Source of the DNA: Pedobacter aquatilis
Lineage (GTDB): Bacteria; Bacteroidota; Bacteroidia; Sphingobacteriales; Sphingobacteriaceae
Direction of reading: 5' to 3'
NCBI RefSeq assembly: GCF_030409415.1
Contig: NZ_JAUFPW010000027.1
Coordinates: 45,761 to 109,760 of the forward strand
Length of the DNA: 64,000 bases
Shown: positions 52,508-61,893 of the stretch, in pieces
Numbering within the stretch: position 1 is the first letter of the stretch
How the letters are laid out: the number at the start of each line of letters is the position of its first letter
Notes under the pieces: generated by a model
Seen by the model: the letters and a program-made list of their open reading frames with translations, nothing else
Database searches by the model: none
What the model was told of the DNA's origin: nothing
Translations under genes and position numbers: made by a program

Positions 52508-54925
52508 TTATTTCTTGTTCTTTACATATTTCTCAAGCCATTGGTCTTGCTCCCAAAGTACGTGAAGAATATTTTCTTTACCACGATAGCCGTGTGCTTC
52601 AAAAGGCATGAAAACAAATCGAACCGTACCGCCCAAACCTTTAATGGCAGCAAACAAACGCTCACTGTTAATAGGGTAGGTTCCGGTGTTATCATCAGAA
52701 TCACCGTGAATTAATAGAAGCGGTGTTTTGATTTTATCAGCGTAGCTAAACGGACTCATTTCATAGTACATCTGAGGTGCTTGCCAATAAGTTCTATCCT
52801 CGTTTTGGAAGCCGAATGGTGTTAATGTACGGTTGTAAGCGCCACTTCTTGCAATTCCAGCAGCAAATAAATTGGTGTGCGCCAATAAGTTTGCAGTCAT
52901 AAATGCGCCATAGCTATGTCCGCCAACGGCCATACGTTTTCTATCGCCAACGCCTAAATCTGATAGTTTGTTAATTGCAGCTTCGGCATTTAAACTTAAT
53001 TGATCAACAAAAGTATCGTTAGGTTTTTTACCATCCTTAGCAACAATTGGCATTTCAGCATTATCTAAAACAGCATAACCGCGGGTTACCCAATAAATTG
53101 GTGAACCCCATGAAATTGCAGTAAACCTATCTTTTGAACCACGAATTTGAGCGGCATCAGTTGCAGAATTAAACTCACGAGGATAAGCCCAGATTACTGC
53201 AGGTAGTGGTCCGTCTTTTTCTTTGTTATAGCCTTTTGGTAAATATAAGTCTCCGGTTAAATCTACACCATCGGCACGTTTGTAAGAGATTTTTTCTTTA
53301 GTAATACCATCTAACGAAGGATAAGGATTGCCGAAAGAAGTCACCGGTCTATCCGCCATGCGTAATACTAAATTTTTAATGTAATAGTTTGGAACTAATT
53401 TCTGACTTTCCTTACGCGTTAATAAAATAAGTTTATCAGGATCTATAACATCACTTACAAATTCATAAGTTCCCTCTGCGCTGCGCCAAATAATTTCATT
53501 CTTTTTTGTCGCTAAATCAAACTTCGCAAGAAATGGTAAATCGCCTTTTTCTGATGAACCAACAACATTGTTCATCAATAATTTGGTGCCGTTATCAACT
53601 AAATGAATTACCGAACGACCGTATTTATTTTTAGTTGTAACCGGCGAACCTGGGTTGCCATAAGCATCAGTTTGGTTACGGGTGTAAAGCTCTTCAATTT
53701 TTCCTGTTGATGGATTGTAAATGCTTACTTTATTGGTTTGCTTACTACGCAAACCTTCCATAACTAAAGCTAAATTGGCATTACCCCATTGTACACCACG
53801 ATAACGAGTTTGAGTTTTGAAAAGCTCTTTTTCTGCTCCGGTAAAAGGTGCACTTAAGGCATAAACCGCATCATGAAAAGGAACATTCTTCTTAATTAAA
53901 CCGCTATCTAATGGTTTAGCCCAGGTAATTGTTGCAGGTTCATCATCTCTCCAGCTGAAGCCGCGAGGTATATTCTGCGTATTGTCATAACCCGATGGTG
54001 TACCTTCTGAAGATGGAAGCTCTGCCAAAACCTTAACTGCTTTTCCGGTCAAATCTGTAATCGTCATGGTTGATGGAAAACCGCCTGCCGTAACCAGATA
54101 TGAAAATGGTTTACGGATGGTTTCTACCAACATAAAGGTTTTGTCTGGAGATAAACTTACTGTACTGTAAATTGCTGGTTTGCCAATAGGTGTTTCAACA
54201 CCCGCAGTATTTTTAACCAGTTGTGAAGTGCCGTAAAACTCAAAAAGTTGCTCATCAAAAGGCGATTTAATTAAATCCTGGTAAGTTGGACTTGGTGCCG
54301 CTTTACCTAAGTTTTGCTGAACAGTCGGGCCTTTTGGCATTAATGGTTTTACCGGAGCTGCGCTTGCTGGTTTAGTAACGGCTCTGTAAACAATTGTATT
54401 ATCGTTTAACCAGGTTAAGCCGCTGCCTAAAACCGTATTTAAAAATGCTTTGTTTGTTTTGGTTGCCTTTTTAGTGGCTAAATCAATGATGTATAAATCA
54501 ACACCCTTTTGAGTGGTATTGGTAAAGGCGATTTTATTTTGTGATGGATTCCAGCTAATGTTACCCGCGTATAATGGAGTAGGCAAACCTGTTATCGGGA
54601 AAGTTTTATCAGTTTTAATATTTTTAACAGAGAAGTTGTTAATGTAATTCTGGCGGCTGGGAGCGTAGTTGTTCGGGTTTAAACGCATACCAGCAATGCG
54701 ATATTCTGGCATTGCTAACTCTTCTACCGATGGATAAGAATTTCTCTCGCTGAATAAAATCCATTCTGCTTTGTCATCAATGCTTACTCCTGGGGTTGGT
54801 TTCGCAAGCAATAAATCGGCAATTTCTTTTGGCGGTGTTTGGTAGCTTACTGCATCCTGCGCAGCAGTATTTAAAGAAACACATGCGCCTGCTATTAGAA
54901 AATAGAGGTGTAGTTTTTTTATCAT
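52508..54925 (-). CDS. secreted S9-family prolyl oligopeptidase
   Basis: An exported serine peptidase of 805 residues: a signal peptide (LYFLIAGACVSLNTAAQ), a beta-propeller part (about 60-530) and an alpha/beta-hydrolase catalytic domain (about 560-800). The nucleophile is S671 in GGHSYGAFMT, the aspartate is in HGDSDDN (about 741) and the histidine in FEAHGYRG (about 780). It would cleave short peptides in the periplasm or at the surface. It is a monocistronic gene. Confidence 0.9.
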   Translation of the reverse strand: MIKKLHLYFLIAGACVSLNTAAQDAVSYQTPPKEIADLLLAKPTPGVSIDDKAEWILFSERNSYPSVEELAMPEYRIAGMRLNPNNYAPSRQNYINNFSVKNIKTDKTFPITGLPTPLYAGNISWNPSQNKIAFTNTTQKGVDLYIIDLATKKATKTNKAFLNTVLGSGLTWLNDNTIVYRAVTKPASAAPVKPLMPKGPTVQQNLGKAAPSPTYQDLIKSPFDEQLFEFYGTSQLVKNTAGVETPIGKPAIYSTVSLSPDKTFMLVETIRKPFSYLVTAGGFPSTMTITDLTGKAVKVLAELPSSEGTPSGYDNTQNIPRGFSWRDDEPATITWAKPLDSGLIKKNVPFHDAVYALSAPFTGAEKELFKTQTRYRGVQWGNANLALVMEGLRSKQTNKVSIYNPSTGKIEELYTRNQTDAYGNPGSPVTTKNKYGRSVIHLVDNGTKLLMNNVVGSSEKGDLPFLAKFDLATKKNEIIWRSAEGTYEFVSDVIDPDKLILLTRKESQKLVPNYYIKNLVLRMADRPVTSFGNPYPSLDGITKEKISYKRADGVDLTGDLYLPKGYNKEKDGPLPAVIWAYPREFNSATDAAQIRGSKDRFTAISWGSPIYWVTRGYAVLDNAEMPIVAKDGKKPNDTFVDQLSLNAEAAINKLSDLGVGDRKRMAVGGHSYGAFMTANLLAHTNLFAAGIARSGAYNRTLTPFGFQNEDRTYWQAPQMYYEMSPFSYADKIKTPLLLIHGDSDDNTGTYPINSERLFAAIKGLGGTVRFVFMPFEAHGYRGKENILHVLWEQDQWLEKYVKNKK

Positions 54926-55033
54926 AATTAGGGTTAGTTAAGTTTATTCGGTTGAATAATCAAATATGCGAATTTAATAAATAAGCCCTTGTTCCGTAAC
55001 CGCTAATTTACATTTTTATAGGTTAATAAGTCG

Positions 55034-55450
55034 TTAGCAACGTCTTTCTCCAGTATCAATTAGCGAGTTTTCAATCATCTTTTTTAAGATATCTAAATTT
55101 ACATCACTAAGTTTCTTAATGTAGATGCAGGCTTTACCCGTTTTATGTTTGCCAAAATGTAATAGTAGTTCTTTACGCTGTGGAAATTCTGAGGATAGAT
55201 AAAGTGCTAAAGCGTCTTTTCTCGGCGAAAAGCCAACGATTGGAGCGTCACCTTCTCTGCCACTCTCATATTTATAATGATAAGCGCCAAAACCAATTAT
55301 TGCGGTTCCCCACATTTTGGCTTTAAATGATGAAATTTCTTCAAATATCTTAACCAATTCAAAGGCATCATCGCGTTTAGTTTCGCTTTCTATCTTATTA
55401 AGAAATTCGGTAACACTATGCTCGTTTTCTGTTGTTTTATTCTGAGCCAT
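55034..55450 (-). CDS. DUF1801 domain protein
   Basis: 138 residues of the YdhG/DUF1801 type: WGTAIIGFGAYHYKYESGREGD (about 47-68) and VGFSPRKDALALYLS (about 72-86), followed by GKHKTGKACIYIKKLSDVN. The fold resembles an iron-chaperone-like domain. The function is unknown. It follows the secreted hypothetical gene with a two-base gap on the same strand. Confidence 0.85.
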   Translation of the reverse strand: MAQNKTTENEHSVTEFLNKIESETKRDDAFELVKIFEEISSFKAKMWGTAIIGFGAYHYKYESGREGDAPIVGFSPRKDALALYLSSEFPQRKELLLHFGKHKTGKACIYIKKLSDVNLDILKKMIENSLIDTGERRC

Positions 55451-55452
55451 AC

Positions 55453-55920
55453 TTAATTTTTAAAAACCTCCCATTTATCAACATACAATATTAAATCGCT
55501 GGTTTGCAAAGGGTCGGCATTTGAAATTGTTAATTTCCCTTTTTCATCTCTGGAGATTTTCAAAACTGAACTAGTTGCATCTCCGTTTTCGTGTTTAATA
55601 TATCCCTTATACAAAGCAGAACCCTTAGTTAGATCGGTATTCAAATTGCAATCAAAAGAATCAAGAATAATATCGTATTTCGATTTTGGCTCATTTGGCA
55701 TTTCTAAATTAACAGTTATCAGGTTTATCGGATTAACTGTGATTTCAGCCTTTACTAAAAACTCTTTATTATTTTCTCTGCCGCTCTTGATATAATATTT
55801 AATCACATTGTCGCAGGTTTCATCCTTTTTAATTTTAGTAGGCTCAATTTTTGCAGAAATTGAGGTAAATAAAATAATGATTAAGACAAGAACTGATGGT
55901 ATTTTGTTGTTGTAATGCAT
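55453..55920 (-). CDS. secreted hypothetical protein, 155 aa
   Basis: No family is recognised. A signal peptide (SVLVLIIILFTSISAKIE) is followed by a beta-rich domain with two cysteines (TCDNVI and FDCNLN) that could pair in the periplasm, and a C-terminal strand DLILYVDKWEVF. It sits upstream of the DUF1801 gene, so they are probably co-transcribed. Confidence 0.6.
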   Translation of the reverse strand: MHYNNKIPSVLVLIIILFTSISAKIEPTKIKKDETCDNVIKYYIKSGRENNKEFLVKAEITVNPINLITVNLEMPNEPKSKYDIILDSFDCNLNTDLTKGSALYKGYIKHENGDATSSVLKISRDEKGKLTISNADPLQTSDLILYVDKWEVFKN

Positions 55921-55977
55921 ATAGATTTGTTAGCGTTTATCTTCAATTAAGATACAGAAATGATTTTATTTAATAGG

Positions 55978-56012
55978 TTAAAAAAAGGCTCGAAGAATTA
56001 ACTTCAAGCCTA
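55978..56012 (-). terminator. terminator of the M42 peptidase gene
   Basis: GGCTCGAAG (55987-55995) pairs with CTTCAAGCC (56002-56010), with one mismatch. On the minus strand a run of T follows. It is about 20 bases after the stop codon. Confidence 0.75.
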
Positions 56013-56032
56013 AGATATTTTGACGTTTAAAT

Positions 56033-57148
56033 CTACTTAAATTCTCTAAAATCTTGTCCGTCTTTAATATTTAGCAAGCTTTCATAAATTAAGCTGATTA
56101 CATTATCAACATCTTCTTTATGAACCATTTCTACCGTAGTGTGCATGTAGCGCAATGGCAAAGAAATTAATGCCGAAGGTACACCACCATTCGAGTAGGC
56201 AAAAGCATCAGTATCCGTTCCGGTAGAACGTGATGAAGCCTGGCGCTGAAACGGAATATCGTTTTTCTCGGCCGTTTTAATTAATAATTTATTTAAGTTG
56301 GTTTGAACCGCAGGTGCATAAGAAACCACCGGACCTTTACCTGCTGATAAATCGCCTTGCGTGTTTTTATTAATCATCGGCGTAGTGGTATCGTGGGTTA
56401 CATCTGTTACAATTGCAACGTTTGGCTTAATGCGTTGTGCAATCATTTCTGCGCCACGTAAACCAATTTCTTCTTGTACAGAGTTTACGATGTATAAACC
56501 GAACGGAAGTTTTTTCTTGTTTTCTTTTAATAAACGAGCCACTTCGGCAATCATAAAACCACCGACACGGTTATCTAAAGCACGACCAACATAATAACGG
56601 TCGTTTAAAATCATAAATTCGTCTTCGTAAGTAATTACGCAGCCAACGTGAATGCCTAATTTTTCAACTTCTTCTTTTGATGTACAACCGCAATCTAAAA
56701 AGATGTTTTTAAGTTCAGGCGCTTGTTCCTTTTCGCCATGACGGGTATGAATTGCCGGCCAGCCGAAAACTGCCTTTACCAATCCTTTTTCGGTATGGAT
56801 ATTTACGCGTTTTGATGGCGCAATCTGATGGTCAGAACCACCATTGCGGATAACGTATATTAAACCATCATTTGTAATGTAATTAACATACCATGAAATT
56901 TCATCAGCGTGTGCTTCTATAACTACTTTATATTCAGCCTTTGGATTAATAACACCAACCGCTGTACCATAGTTATCTACGAAATGTTCATCAATATACG
57001 GTTTTAAATAATTTAACCATAGTTTTTGTCCTTCCCACTCATAACCTGTAGGTGCAGGATTATTAATATATTCTTCTAAAAATTGTAACGATTTTTTGGT
57101 TACAACAGCAACGTGTTTTTTCTTTTCGTCTTCTTTTTTCTTTGCCAT
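56033..57148 (-). CDS. M42-family metallo-aminopeptidase
   Basis: 371 residues of the M42 (deblocking aminopeptidase/glucanase-like) family, typically cytosolic dodecamers. Zinc ligands are seen in EAHADEISWYV (about 72-82), GRALDNRVGGFM (about 192-203), VQEEIGLRGAE (about 226-236), VTDVTHDT (about 248-255) and the C-terminal RYMHTTVEMV (about 338-347). The first 15 residues are very lysine/glutamate-rich (MAKKKEDEKKKHV). The gene is preceded by an inverted word-repeat at 57160-57264. Confidence 0.92.
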   Translation of the reverse strand: MAKKKEDEKKKHVAVVTKKSLQFLEEYINNPAPTGYEWEGQKLWLNYLKPYIDEHFVDNYGTAVGVINPKAEYKVVIEAHADEISWYVNYITNDGLIYVIRNGGSDHQIAPSKRVNIHTEKGLVKAVFGWPAIHTRHGEKEQAPELKNIFLDCGCTSKEEVEKLGIHVGCVITYEDEFMILNDRYYVGRALDNRVGGFMIAEVARLLKENKKKLPFGLYIVNSVQEEIGLRGAEMIAQRIKPNVAIVTDVTHDTTTPMINKNTQGDLSAGKGPVVSYAPAVQTNLNKLLIKTAEKNDIPFQRQASSRSTGTDTDAFAYSNGGVPSALISLPLRYMHTTVEMVHKEDVDNVISLIYESLLNIKDGQDFREFK

Positions 57149-57159
57149 ATTGTATTTAT

Positions 57160-57264
57160 GATTTTAGATTTACGATTTTAGAATGGCATGAGCCAAACAA
57201 ATTCTGAAACCTAATTTTATTCATTTGAATCTGTGTTTCTTTAAATCGTATTTCGTAAATCTAC
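57160..57264. repeat. inverted word-repeat upstream of the M42 gene
   Basis: Left tract TTTAGATTTACGATTTTAG. Right tract AATCGTATTTCGTAAATCTAC, the inverted form. TAGATTTACGA at 57165-57175 and TCGTAAATCTA at 57253-57263 are an exact 11-base inverted repeat enclosing about 77 bases. No coding sequence is present. Confidence 0.6.
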
Positions 57265-57267
57265 AAC

Positions 57268-57675
57268 CTAAAATTTCAATTCCATAACAACATAATCATT
57301 TCCATTTTTTGAAAATAGATTATCTGTTTCAAGGAATCCAAATTTAGAATAAAATTCGGTAGCGTTTACACGAGCATTACACCAAAGCCTCGAAGCTTTT
57401 TGAATTTTACAAAAATCTATCAAATAATTCATCAAAACTGTGCCATAACCTTTTTTCTGGTCATTTGTAAGTACTGCCAATTTGCGAAACTGGTAAATAT
57501 CATCTTCATTAAATAATGAAACCACTCCCGTAAGTTTATGCTCGGCATATAAGCCAAAATGTATGCCCTCAAAATCATCTTCCAGCTTAACCAAATCAAA
57601 AGGAGCATCAGGATACATACTTTCATGCCGGATGCGCCAGGTTAGCGATGGGAAGATTTGCTCTACAACAACCAT
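57268..57675 (-). CDS. GNAT-family N-acetyltransferase
   Basis: 135 residues with the acetyl-CoA-binding motif A in KLAVLTNDQKKGYGTVLMNYLI (about 85-106, with the QKKGYG loop) and motif B in ATEFYSKFGFLETDN (about 110-124). The substrate is unknown, as is usual for small GNAT proteins. It overlaps the upstream gene by one base. Confidence 0.9.
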   Translation of the reverse strand: MVVVEQIFPSLTWRIRHESMYPDAPFDLVKLEDDFEGIHFGLYAEHKLTGVVSLFNEDDIYQFRKLAVLTNDQKKGYGTVLMNYLIDFCKIQKASRLWCNARVNATEFYSKFGFLETDNLFSKNGNDYVVMELKF

Positions 57676-58259
57676 TACAACAAATAACTAAATCCAAACC
57701 TTAACAAGAGGGAGACTCTGTACTTATTAAAATCTGTTTGGAAGGATGGCCCTATTGCCAATTCTGTATTTACATTTTCCATTATATTATTCTGAAATCC
57801 CCATATTGGTGAAAAGGAATGGACAAAGTTTGTCGCATATCTTTTGTTTATTAAAATAGGTGTAATTAAGTTGTACTCCAGGCCGTAATAAGTGGCACTA
57901 TTGTTTTCTACAATTTTTAGTGCTTTTTTTCTTTCGGCAAAATTGTAGTAATTTTTATACCCGATTGATAAAACCGGAGCAAAATTAACAAGGTAATCAA
58001 TCCCCAAAACATCGCTGGCATTTCTTGGTTGCTTCGGGTGGAAAGGTGCAACAACCTCAATGGCAGCGCCAAAAAATAAACTTGATTGCTTTGATATTTT
58101 TTGCTCCCTTTCTAATCCTGTGCCCAAAAGGTAGGCTTTAAATTTGTTCAGAGATTTTATTTCGACAGTTGTTTTTACAGAATCTTGTGCCGATGCTTTT
58201 GTGAAAAGGAATAAATGGATGATGATTAAGAATGTTTTGAGTGCCGTTTTAGATTTCAT
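57675..58259 (-). CDS. secreted hypothetical protein, probably outer membrane associated
   Basis: 194 residues. A signal peptide (LKTFLIIIHLFLFTKASAQ) is followed by alternating aromatic/polar strands and a C-terminal LLLRFGFSYLL, the pattern of a small outer membrane beta-barrel. I do not recognise a family. It overlaps the GNAT gene by one base and follows the MFS gene by six bases, so the three form a unit. Confidence 0.6.
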   Translation of the reverse strand: MKSKTALKTFLIIIHLFLFTKASAQDSVKTTVEIKSLNKFKAYLLGTGLEREQKISKQSSLFFGAAIEVVAPFHPKQPRNASDVLGIDYLVNFAPVLSIGYKNYYNFAERKKALKIVENNSATYYGLEYNLITPILINKRYATNFVHSFSPIWGFQNNIMENVNTELAIGPSFQTDFNKYRVSLLLRFGFSYLL

Positions 58260-58265
58260 TAATAA

Positions 58266-59429
58266 TTAGTTAGTGAATTTTTTGCTTCCGTAGAATTTGT
58301 AAATTAAAATATTTAGTAAGATGATTGCAGCCATGCCATAGCAAAACAAACTCCAACCACCTAAATCCCACAACCATAAACCTAACGCAGAACCACAGCT
58401 TGCACCAATAAAACTAACCGACATAAATATCGTATTTAGCCTGTTCCTGGCTTCTGGAATTAAGGTGTAAATTCTGGTCTGATTGGTTACGTGTATGGCT
58501 TGCTGACCAATATCTATCAGTACAATTCCGATTACAAATAAATATAAGTGATTTTCGGTAAAGTAGAATAATGCAACACTTACAATTTGTAGTATGAACC
58601 CAATCATCAGATTTTTACGAGGATTATTACCATCGCTTAACTTGCCAACCAATGGCGCCGCCAAAGCACCGGCTGCGCCTGCAATGCCAAATAACCCTAT
58701 CTGTAAGGTTTGAAAACTAAAAGGTGGATTAGCGAGAAATAACACCATCGTAGTCCAGAATGCGCTGATAATTGCAAAGGCCAGAAAATTAATAATGGAG
58801 GTTTCCCGAAGAACAGGTTGTTTTTTAATGTAGCTAAACATCGAACCCATTAATTGCTTATAATTCCCTTTAAAGGATGGAATACTTTGCGGAAAGCGTT
58901 TCGCCATTAATATTATCAGCAAGGCACAAATTGCTGCGGCAATATAATACATTGCCCGCCAACCGAGCCAAAAGCCAATACTACCGCTTACAGCCCTCGA
59001 TGCTAAAATACCAACCAACAAACCACTCATTATCGAACCAATATTTGCACCACGGTTTTCATCGGTGCTTAAATTGGCTGCCAGTGGTAATATCAACTGG
59101 GGAACGATAGAACAGGTTCCGATGAGAACACTTGCAACTTCTAATAACAAAAAACTTTTGGCAACAGCCGCCGATAAAAGCGCTACAATTGCCATTCCGG
59201 TTATGATTAAGATTTGTTTCTTACGCTCAAACATATCACCCAAAGGCACTAAAAGAAATAATCCTAAGGCATAACCGATTTGTGTTAAGTAAGTAATGCG
59301 GCCGGCTACGCTTTCTGTTAGGTTAAAATCTTTTGCAATTAAAATAACAAGCGGTTGGCAATAATAAATGTTTGCAACAATTAAGCCCGTGCAAAAGGCC
59401 ATTAAAAGAATATCTATACGTTTTAACAT
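58266..59429 (-). CDS. MFS transporter (drug exporter-like)
   Basis: 387 residues with twelve membrane segments. The motif after helix II, GDMFERKKQILI (about 64-75), corresponds to MFS motif A, and the first half resembles YfmO/arabinose-efflux-like exporters. The substrate is unknown. It is first in a unit with the secreted hypothetical and GNAT genes. The upstream spacer holds an inverted word-repeat (59438-59595). Confidence 0.88.
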   Translation of the reverse strand: MLKRIDILLMAFCTGLIVANIYYCQPLVILIAKDFNLTESVAGRITYLTQIGYALGLFLLVPLGDMFERKKQILIITGMAIVALLSAAVAKSFLLLEVASVLIGTCSIVPQLILPLAANLSTDENRGANIGSIMSGLLVGILASRAVSGSIGFWLGWRAMYYIAAAICALLIILMAKRFPQSIPSFKGNYKQLMGSMFSYIKKQPVLRETSIINFLAFAIISAFWTTMVLFLANPPFSFQTLQIGLFGIAGAAGALAAPLVGKLSDGNNPRKNLMIGFILQIVSVALFYFTENHLYLFVIGIVLIDIGQQAIHVTNQTRIYTLIPEARNRLNTIFMSVSFIGASCGSALGLWLWDLGGWSLFCYGMAAIILLNILIYKFYGSKKFTN

Positions 59430-59437
59430 GGGGTGAT

Positions 59438-59595
59438 ATGTACGATGTTTTTATAGATGATGGATGATGGGATATGAAGAATGTTTTCTTCCATCACACC
59501 GCTCCACCCTTAAAAATGTAAATGGCTTATGAAAAATTGCTGATGTTTTTTTCCTTCTCCCATTTCCCAATTCCATCATCCATCTTTCATCCCTA
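59438..59595. repeat. inverted word-repeat between MFS and carboxylase genes
   Basis: The left tract has ATAGATGATGGATGATGGG. The right tract has CCCATTTCCCAATTCCATC, then ATCCATCTTTCATCCC. GATGGATGATGG at 59459-59470 and CCATCATCCATC at 59573-59584 are an exact 12-base inverted repeat enclosing about 100 bases. No coding sequence is present. Confidence 0.65.
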
Positions 59596-61134
59596 CAAAG
59601 GTATATTTCCGTGTTTTTTTCTCGGGTTATTTACCACTTTGTTTTCTAACATTTTGAAAGCTTTTATCAACTTAATACGGGTTTGAGATGGTTCGATAAC
59701 CTCATCAATAAAGCCTCTTTCAGCTGCTCTGTATGGATTCGCAAAAATATCTGAATATAGTTTTTCTTTTTCCAGCCATTTCTCTTCAGGGTTTTCTGCA
59801 GCAGATATTTCTTTTTTAAAGATGATTTCCGCAGCGCCTTTTGCGCCCATTACTGCAATTTCTGCGCTTGGCCATGCGTAATTCATATCAGCACCGATAT
59901 GCTTACTGTTCATTACGTCGTAGGCGCCACCATAAGCTTTTCTGGTGATAACCGTAATGCGTGGAACAGTAGCTTCGCTAAAGGCATAAAGTAATTTTGC
60001 ACCATTGGTGATGATGCCATTCCACTCTTGATCTGTGCCTGGAAGAAAACCCGGAACATCTTCAAAAACCAATAACGGAATGTTAAAGCAATCGCAGAAG
60101 CGAACAAAACGAGCAGCCTTAGTTGATGAATTGCTATCTAAAACACCGGCTAAGTAGGCGGGTTGATTGGCCACAATACCAATACTTCTGCCAGCTAAAC
60201 GAGCAAAGCCGACAACAATATTTTCAGCAAAATCTTTGTGCACTTCCAAAAAGCTATCTGCATCGGCAACTGAAGAAATAATTTCTCTGATATCATAAGG
60301 TTGTGAAGCATTTTGAGGCATAAAAGTATTTAGCCCTGGCCTGCTTTCATCTTCTTGTTCGTAAGCAATGCTTTCTGGTGTTTCCTCACAGTTTTGCGGC
60401 ATAAAAGCCAATAATTTTTTAACGTGATTAATAGCCTCAATCTCGTTTGCACAGGCAAAATGTGTAACACCAGATTTAGTTGCATGTGTATTGGCACCAC
60501 CTAATTCTTCTGAGGTAACCACCTCATGCGTTACCGTTTTAACCACATTTGGTCCGGTTACAAACATGTAAGAAGTTTGTTCTACCATCAAAATGAAATC
60601 GGTTATTGCAGGCGAATACACTGCACCACCTGCACAAGGCCCCATAATTGCCGATAATTGTGGAATAACACCTGATGCCTGAACATTTTTATAGAAAATA
60701 TCGGCATAGCCACCTAAAGAAACCACACCTTCCTGTATTCGGGCACCACCGCTATCATTTAAGCCGATTAATGGCGCACCGTTTTTCATCGCCATATCCA
60801 TTAGCTTACAAATTTTTTCAGCATGCGTTTCAGATAAAGAGCCTCCAAAAACTGTAAAATCCTGAGAAAAAACATATGTTAATCGACCGTTAACCATTCC
60901 GTATCCGGTTATCACACCGTCACCCAAATATTTTTCTCGCTCCATTCCGAAATCGGTACTGCGGTGTGTAACCAACATGCCAATTTCTTCAAAACTGCCT
61001 TCGTCCATTAAAAAGTGAACGCGTTCACGGGCCGTTAACTTGCCCTTTTTGTGCTGCGCATCAATTCTTTCTTGTCCGCCACCAAGATTGGCTTTGTTAA
61101 TCTTTTCCTGAAGTAAAGCAATTTTCTTATCCAT
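59593..61134 (-). CDS. acyl-CoA carboxylase carboxyltransferase (beta) subunit
   Basis: 513 residues of the PccB/AccD5/MmdA family. It carries the two crotonase-like halves: [19 protein letters not shown] with the oxyanion motif GGARIQEGV (about 124-132) and [12 protein letters not shown] (about 165-176), and the second half with [34 protein letters not shown] and [11 protein letters not shown]. It transfers a carboxyl group from biotin to propionyl-CoA or methylmalonyl-CoA, probably in odd-chain or propionate metabolism. No biotin carrier or carboxylase subunit is adjacent, so propionyl-CoA carboxylase and a decarboxylase subunit cannot be separated. Confidence 0.9.
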   Translation of the reverse strand: MDKKIALLQEKINKANLGGGQERIDAQHKKGKLTARERVHFLMDEGSFEEIGMLVTHRSTDFGMEREKYLGDGVITGYGMVNGRLTYVFSQDFTVFGGSLSETHAEKICKLMDMAMKNGAPLIGLNDSGGARIQEGVVSLGGYADIFYKNVQASGVIPQLSAIMGPCAGGAVYSPAITDFILMVEQTSYMFVTGPNVVKTVTHEVVTSEELGGANTHATKSGVTHFACANEIEAINHVKKLLAFMPQNCEETPESIAYEQEDESRPGLNTFMPQNASQPYDIREIISSVADADSFLEVHKDFAENIVVGFARLAGRSIGIVANQPAYLAGVLDSNSSTKAARFVRFCDCFNIPLLVFEDVPGFLPGTDQEWNGIITNGAKLLYAFSEATVPRITVITRKAYGGAYDVMNSKHIGADMNYAWPSAEIAVMGAKGAAEIIFKKEISAAENPEEKWLEKEKLYSDIFANPYRAAERGFIDEVIEPSQTRIKLIKAFKMLENKVVNNPRKKHGNIPL

Positions 61135-61430
61135 ATTCGGTTCTATAGGTTTTAAAATTAAAAATTAGTATTGGGAAAACAAGGTTTAGTGAGGTGATTA
61201 TTATAGCAAATCCGAAAATAAGATTTATACATTAAATTGATATTAGCAATTGTAATGCTTGAAGGTTTTATTATTTGTATATTTATTTAAGTGTTAATTA
61301 GTTGATTTTGTGTATTTTGTAATAACGATTTGGCTACATTACATTTTTTTTACAACCTGTTGTATTGAAAAGTCAATAATCCGATTATTTTTGCAAGCAC
61401 GAGATTAAAATAAGATTAGAAACTGTTTAA
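61135..61430. other. AT-rich intergenic region upstream of the small secreted gene
   Basis: Just under 300 bases of AT-rich sequence between divergent genes. No gene or repeat is seen. It carries the promoter at 61365-61393. Confidence 0.5.
61365..61393 (+). promoter_or_regulatory. promoter of the hypothetical-SulP unit
   Basis: TTG at 61365-61367, an 18-base spacer and TATTTTTG at 61386-61393, a full match to the Bacteroidota promoter TTG-N17-23-TAnnTTTG. Transcription would begin near 61399, about 30 bases before the ATG at 61431. Confidence 0.6.
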
Positions 61431-61775
61431 ATGTTTTTAAGGAAATATAAATATATCATTGTATCAACCTTTATGCTCATCTTTATTGCAAAGATGGGTA
61501 TTTCTGGTGCGCCAGTGTTTTATACTTGTATCGACCGTGAAATTATGAAAGCAGTTATTATGCAAATTGAGTTAGAGCATGATGGCGGGAAGGATGCAGC
61601 AAAAGATACCGCCAAATTTACCGATTTTAAAGTAGTTGAGCTTAACCATCCAATTCTATCTTACGAATTTTCTTCAGGTCATTTCTTTCTTAAAAGCAGT
61701 TTTATCGAGCATTTTAAAAGATATGTAGAGCCGTTTCATCCAACGGTACCAACACCACCACCAAACTTTATTTAA
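61431..61775 (+). CDS. small membrane-anchored or secreted hypothetical protein
   Basis: 114 residues. An N-terminal hydrophobic segment (YKYIIVSTFMLIFIAKMGI) serves as signal or anchor, then a short domain with a single cysteine (FYTCIDREIMK), an acidic patch (DGGKDAAKDTAKFTDF) and a C-terminal VPTPPPNFI. It is not a named family that I can recognise. It lies 118 bases upstream of the SulP gene, so a functional link with anion transport is possible but unproven. Confidence 0.65.
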   Translation: MFLRKYKYIIVSTFMLIFIAKMGISGAPVFYTCIDREIMKAVIMQIELEHDGGKDAAKDTAKFTDFKVVELNHPILSYEFSSGHFFLKSSFIEHFKRYVEPFHPTVPTPPPNFI

Positions 61776-61893
61776 TCCATTTCAAGGCAATTTTAATTAA
61801 AATAACATTTTATGCAGATGTATCATTTGCTGAAATTGTTTTGTTTGCCAATCGCGATTTATTCGTTAAAATTTACCAGATAATCATATCGTT

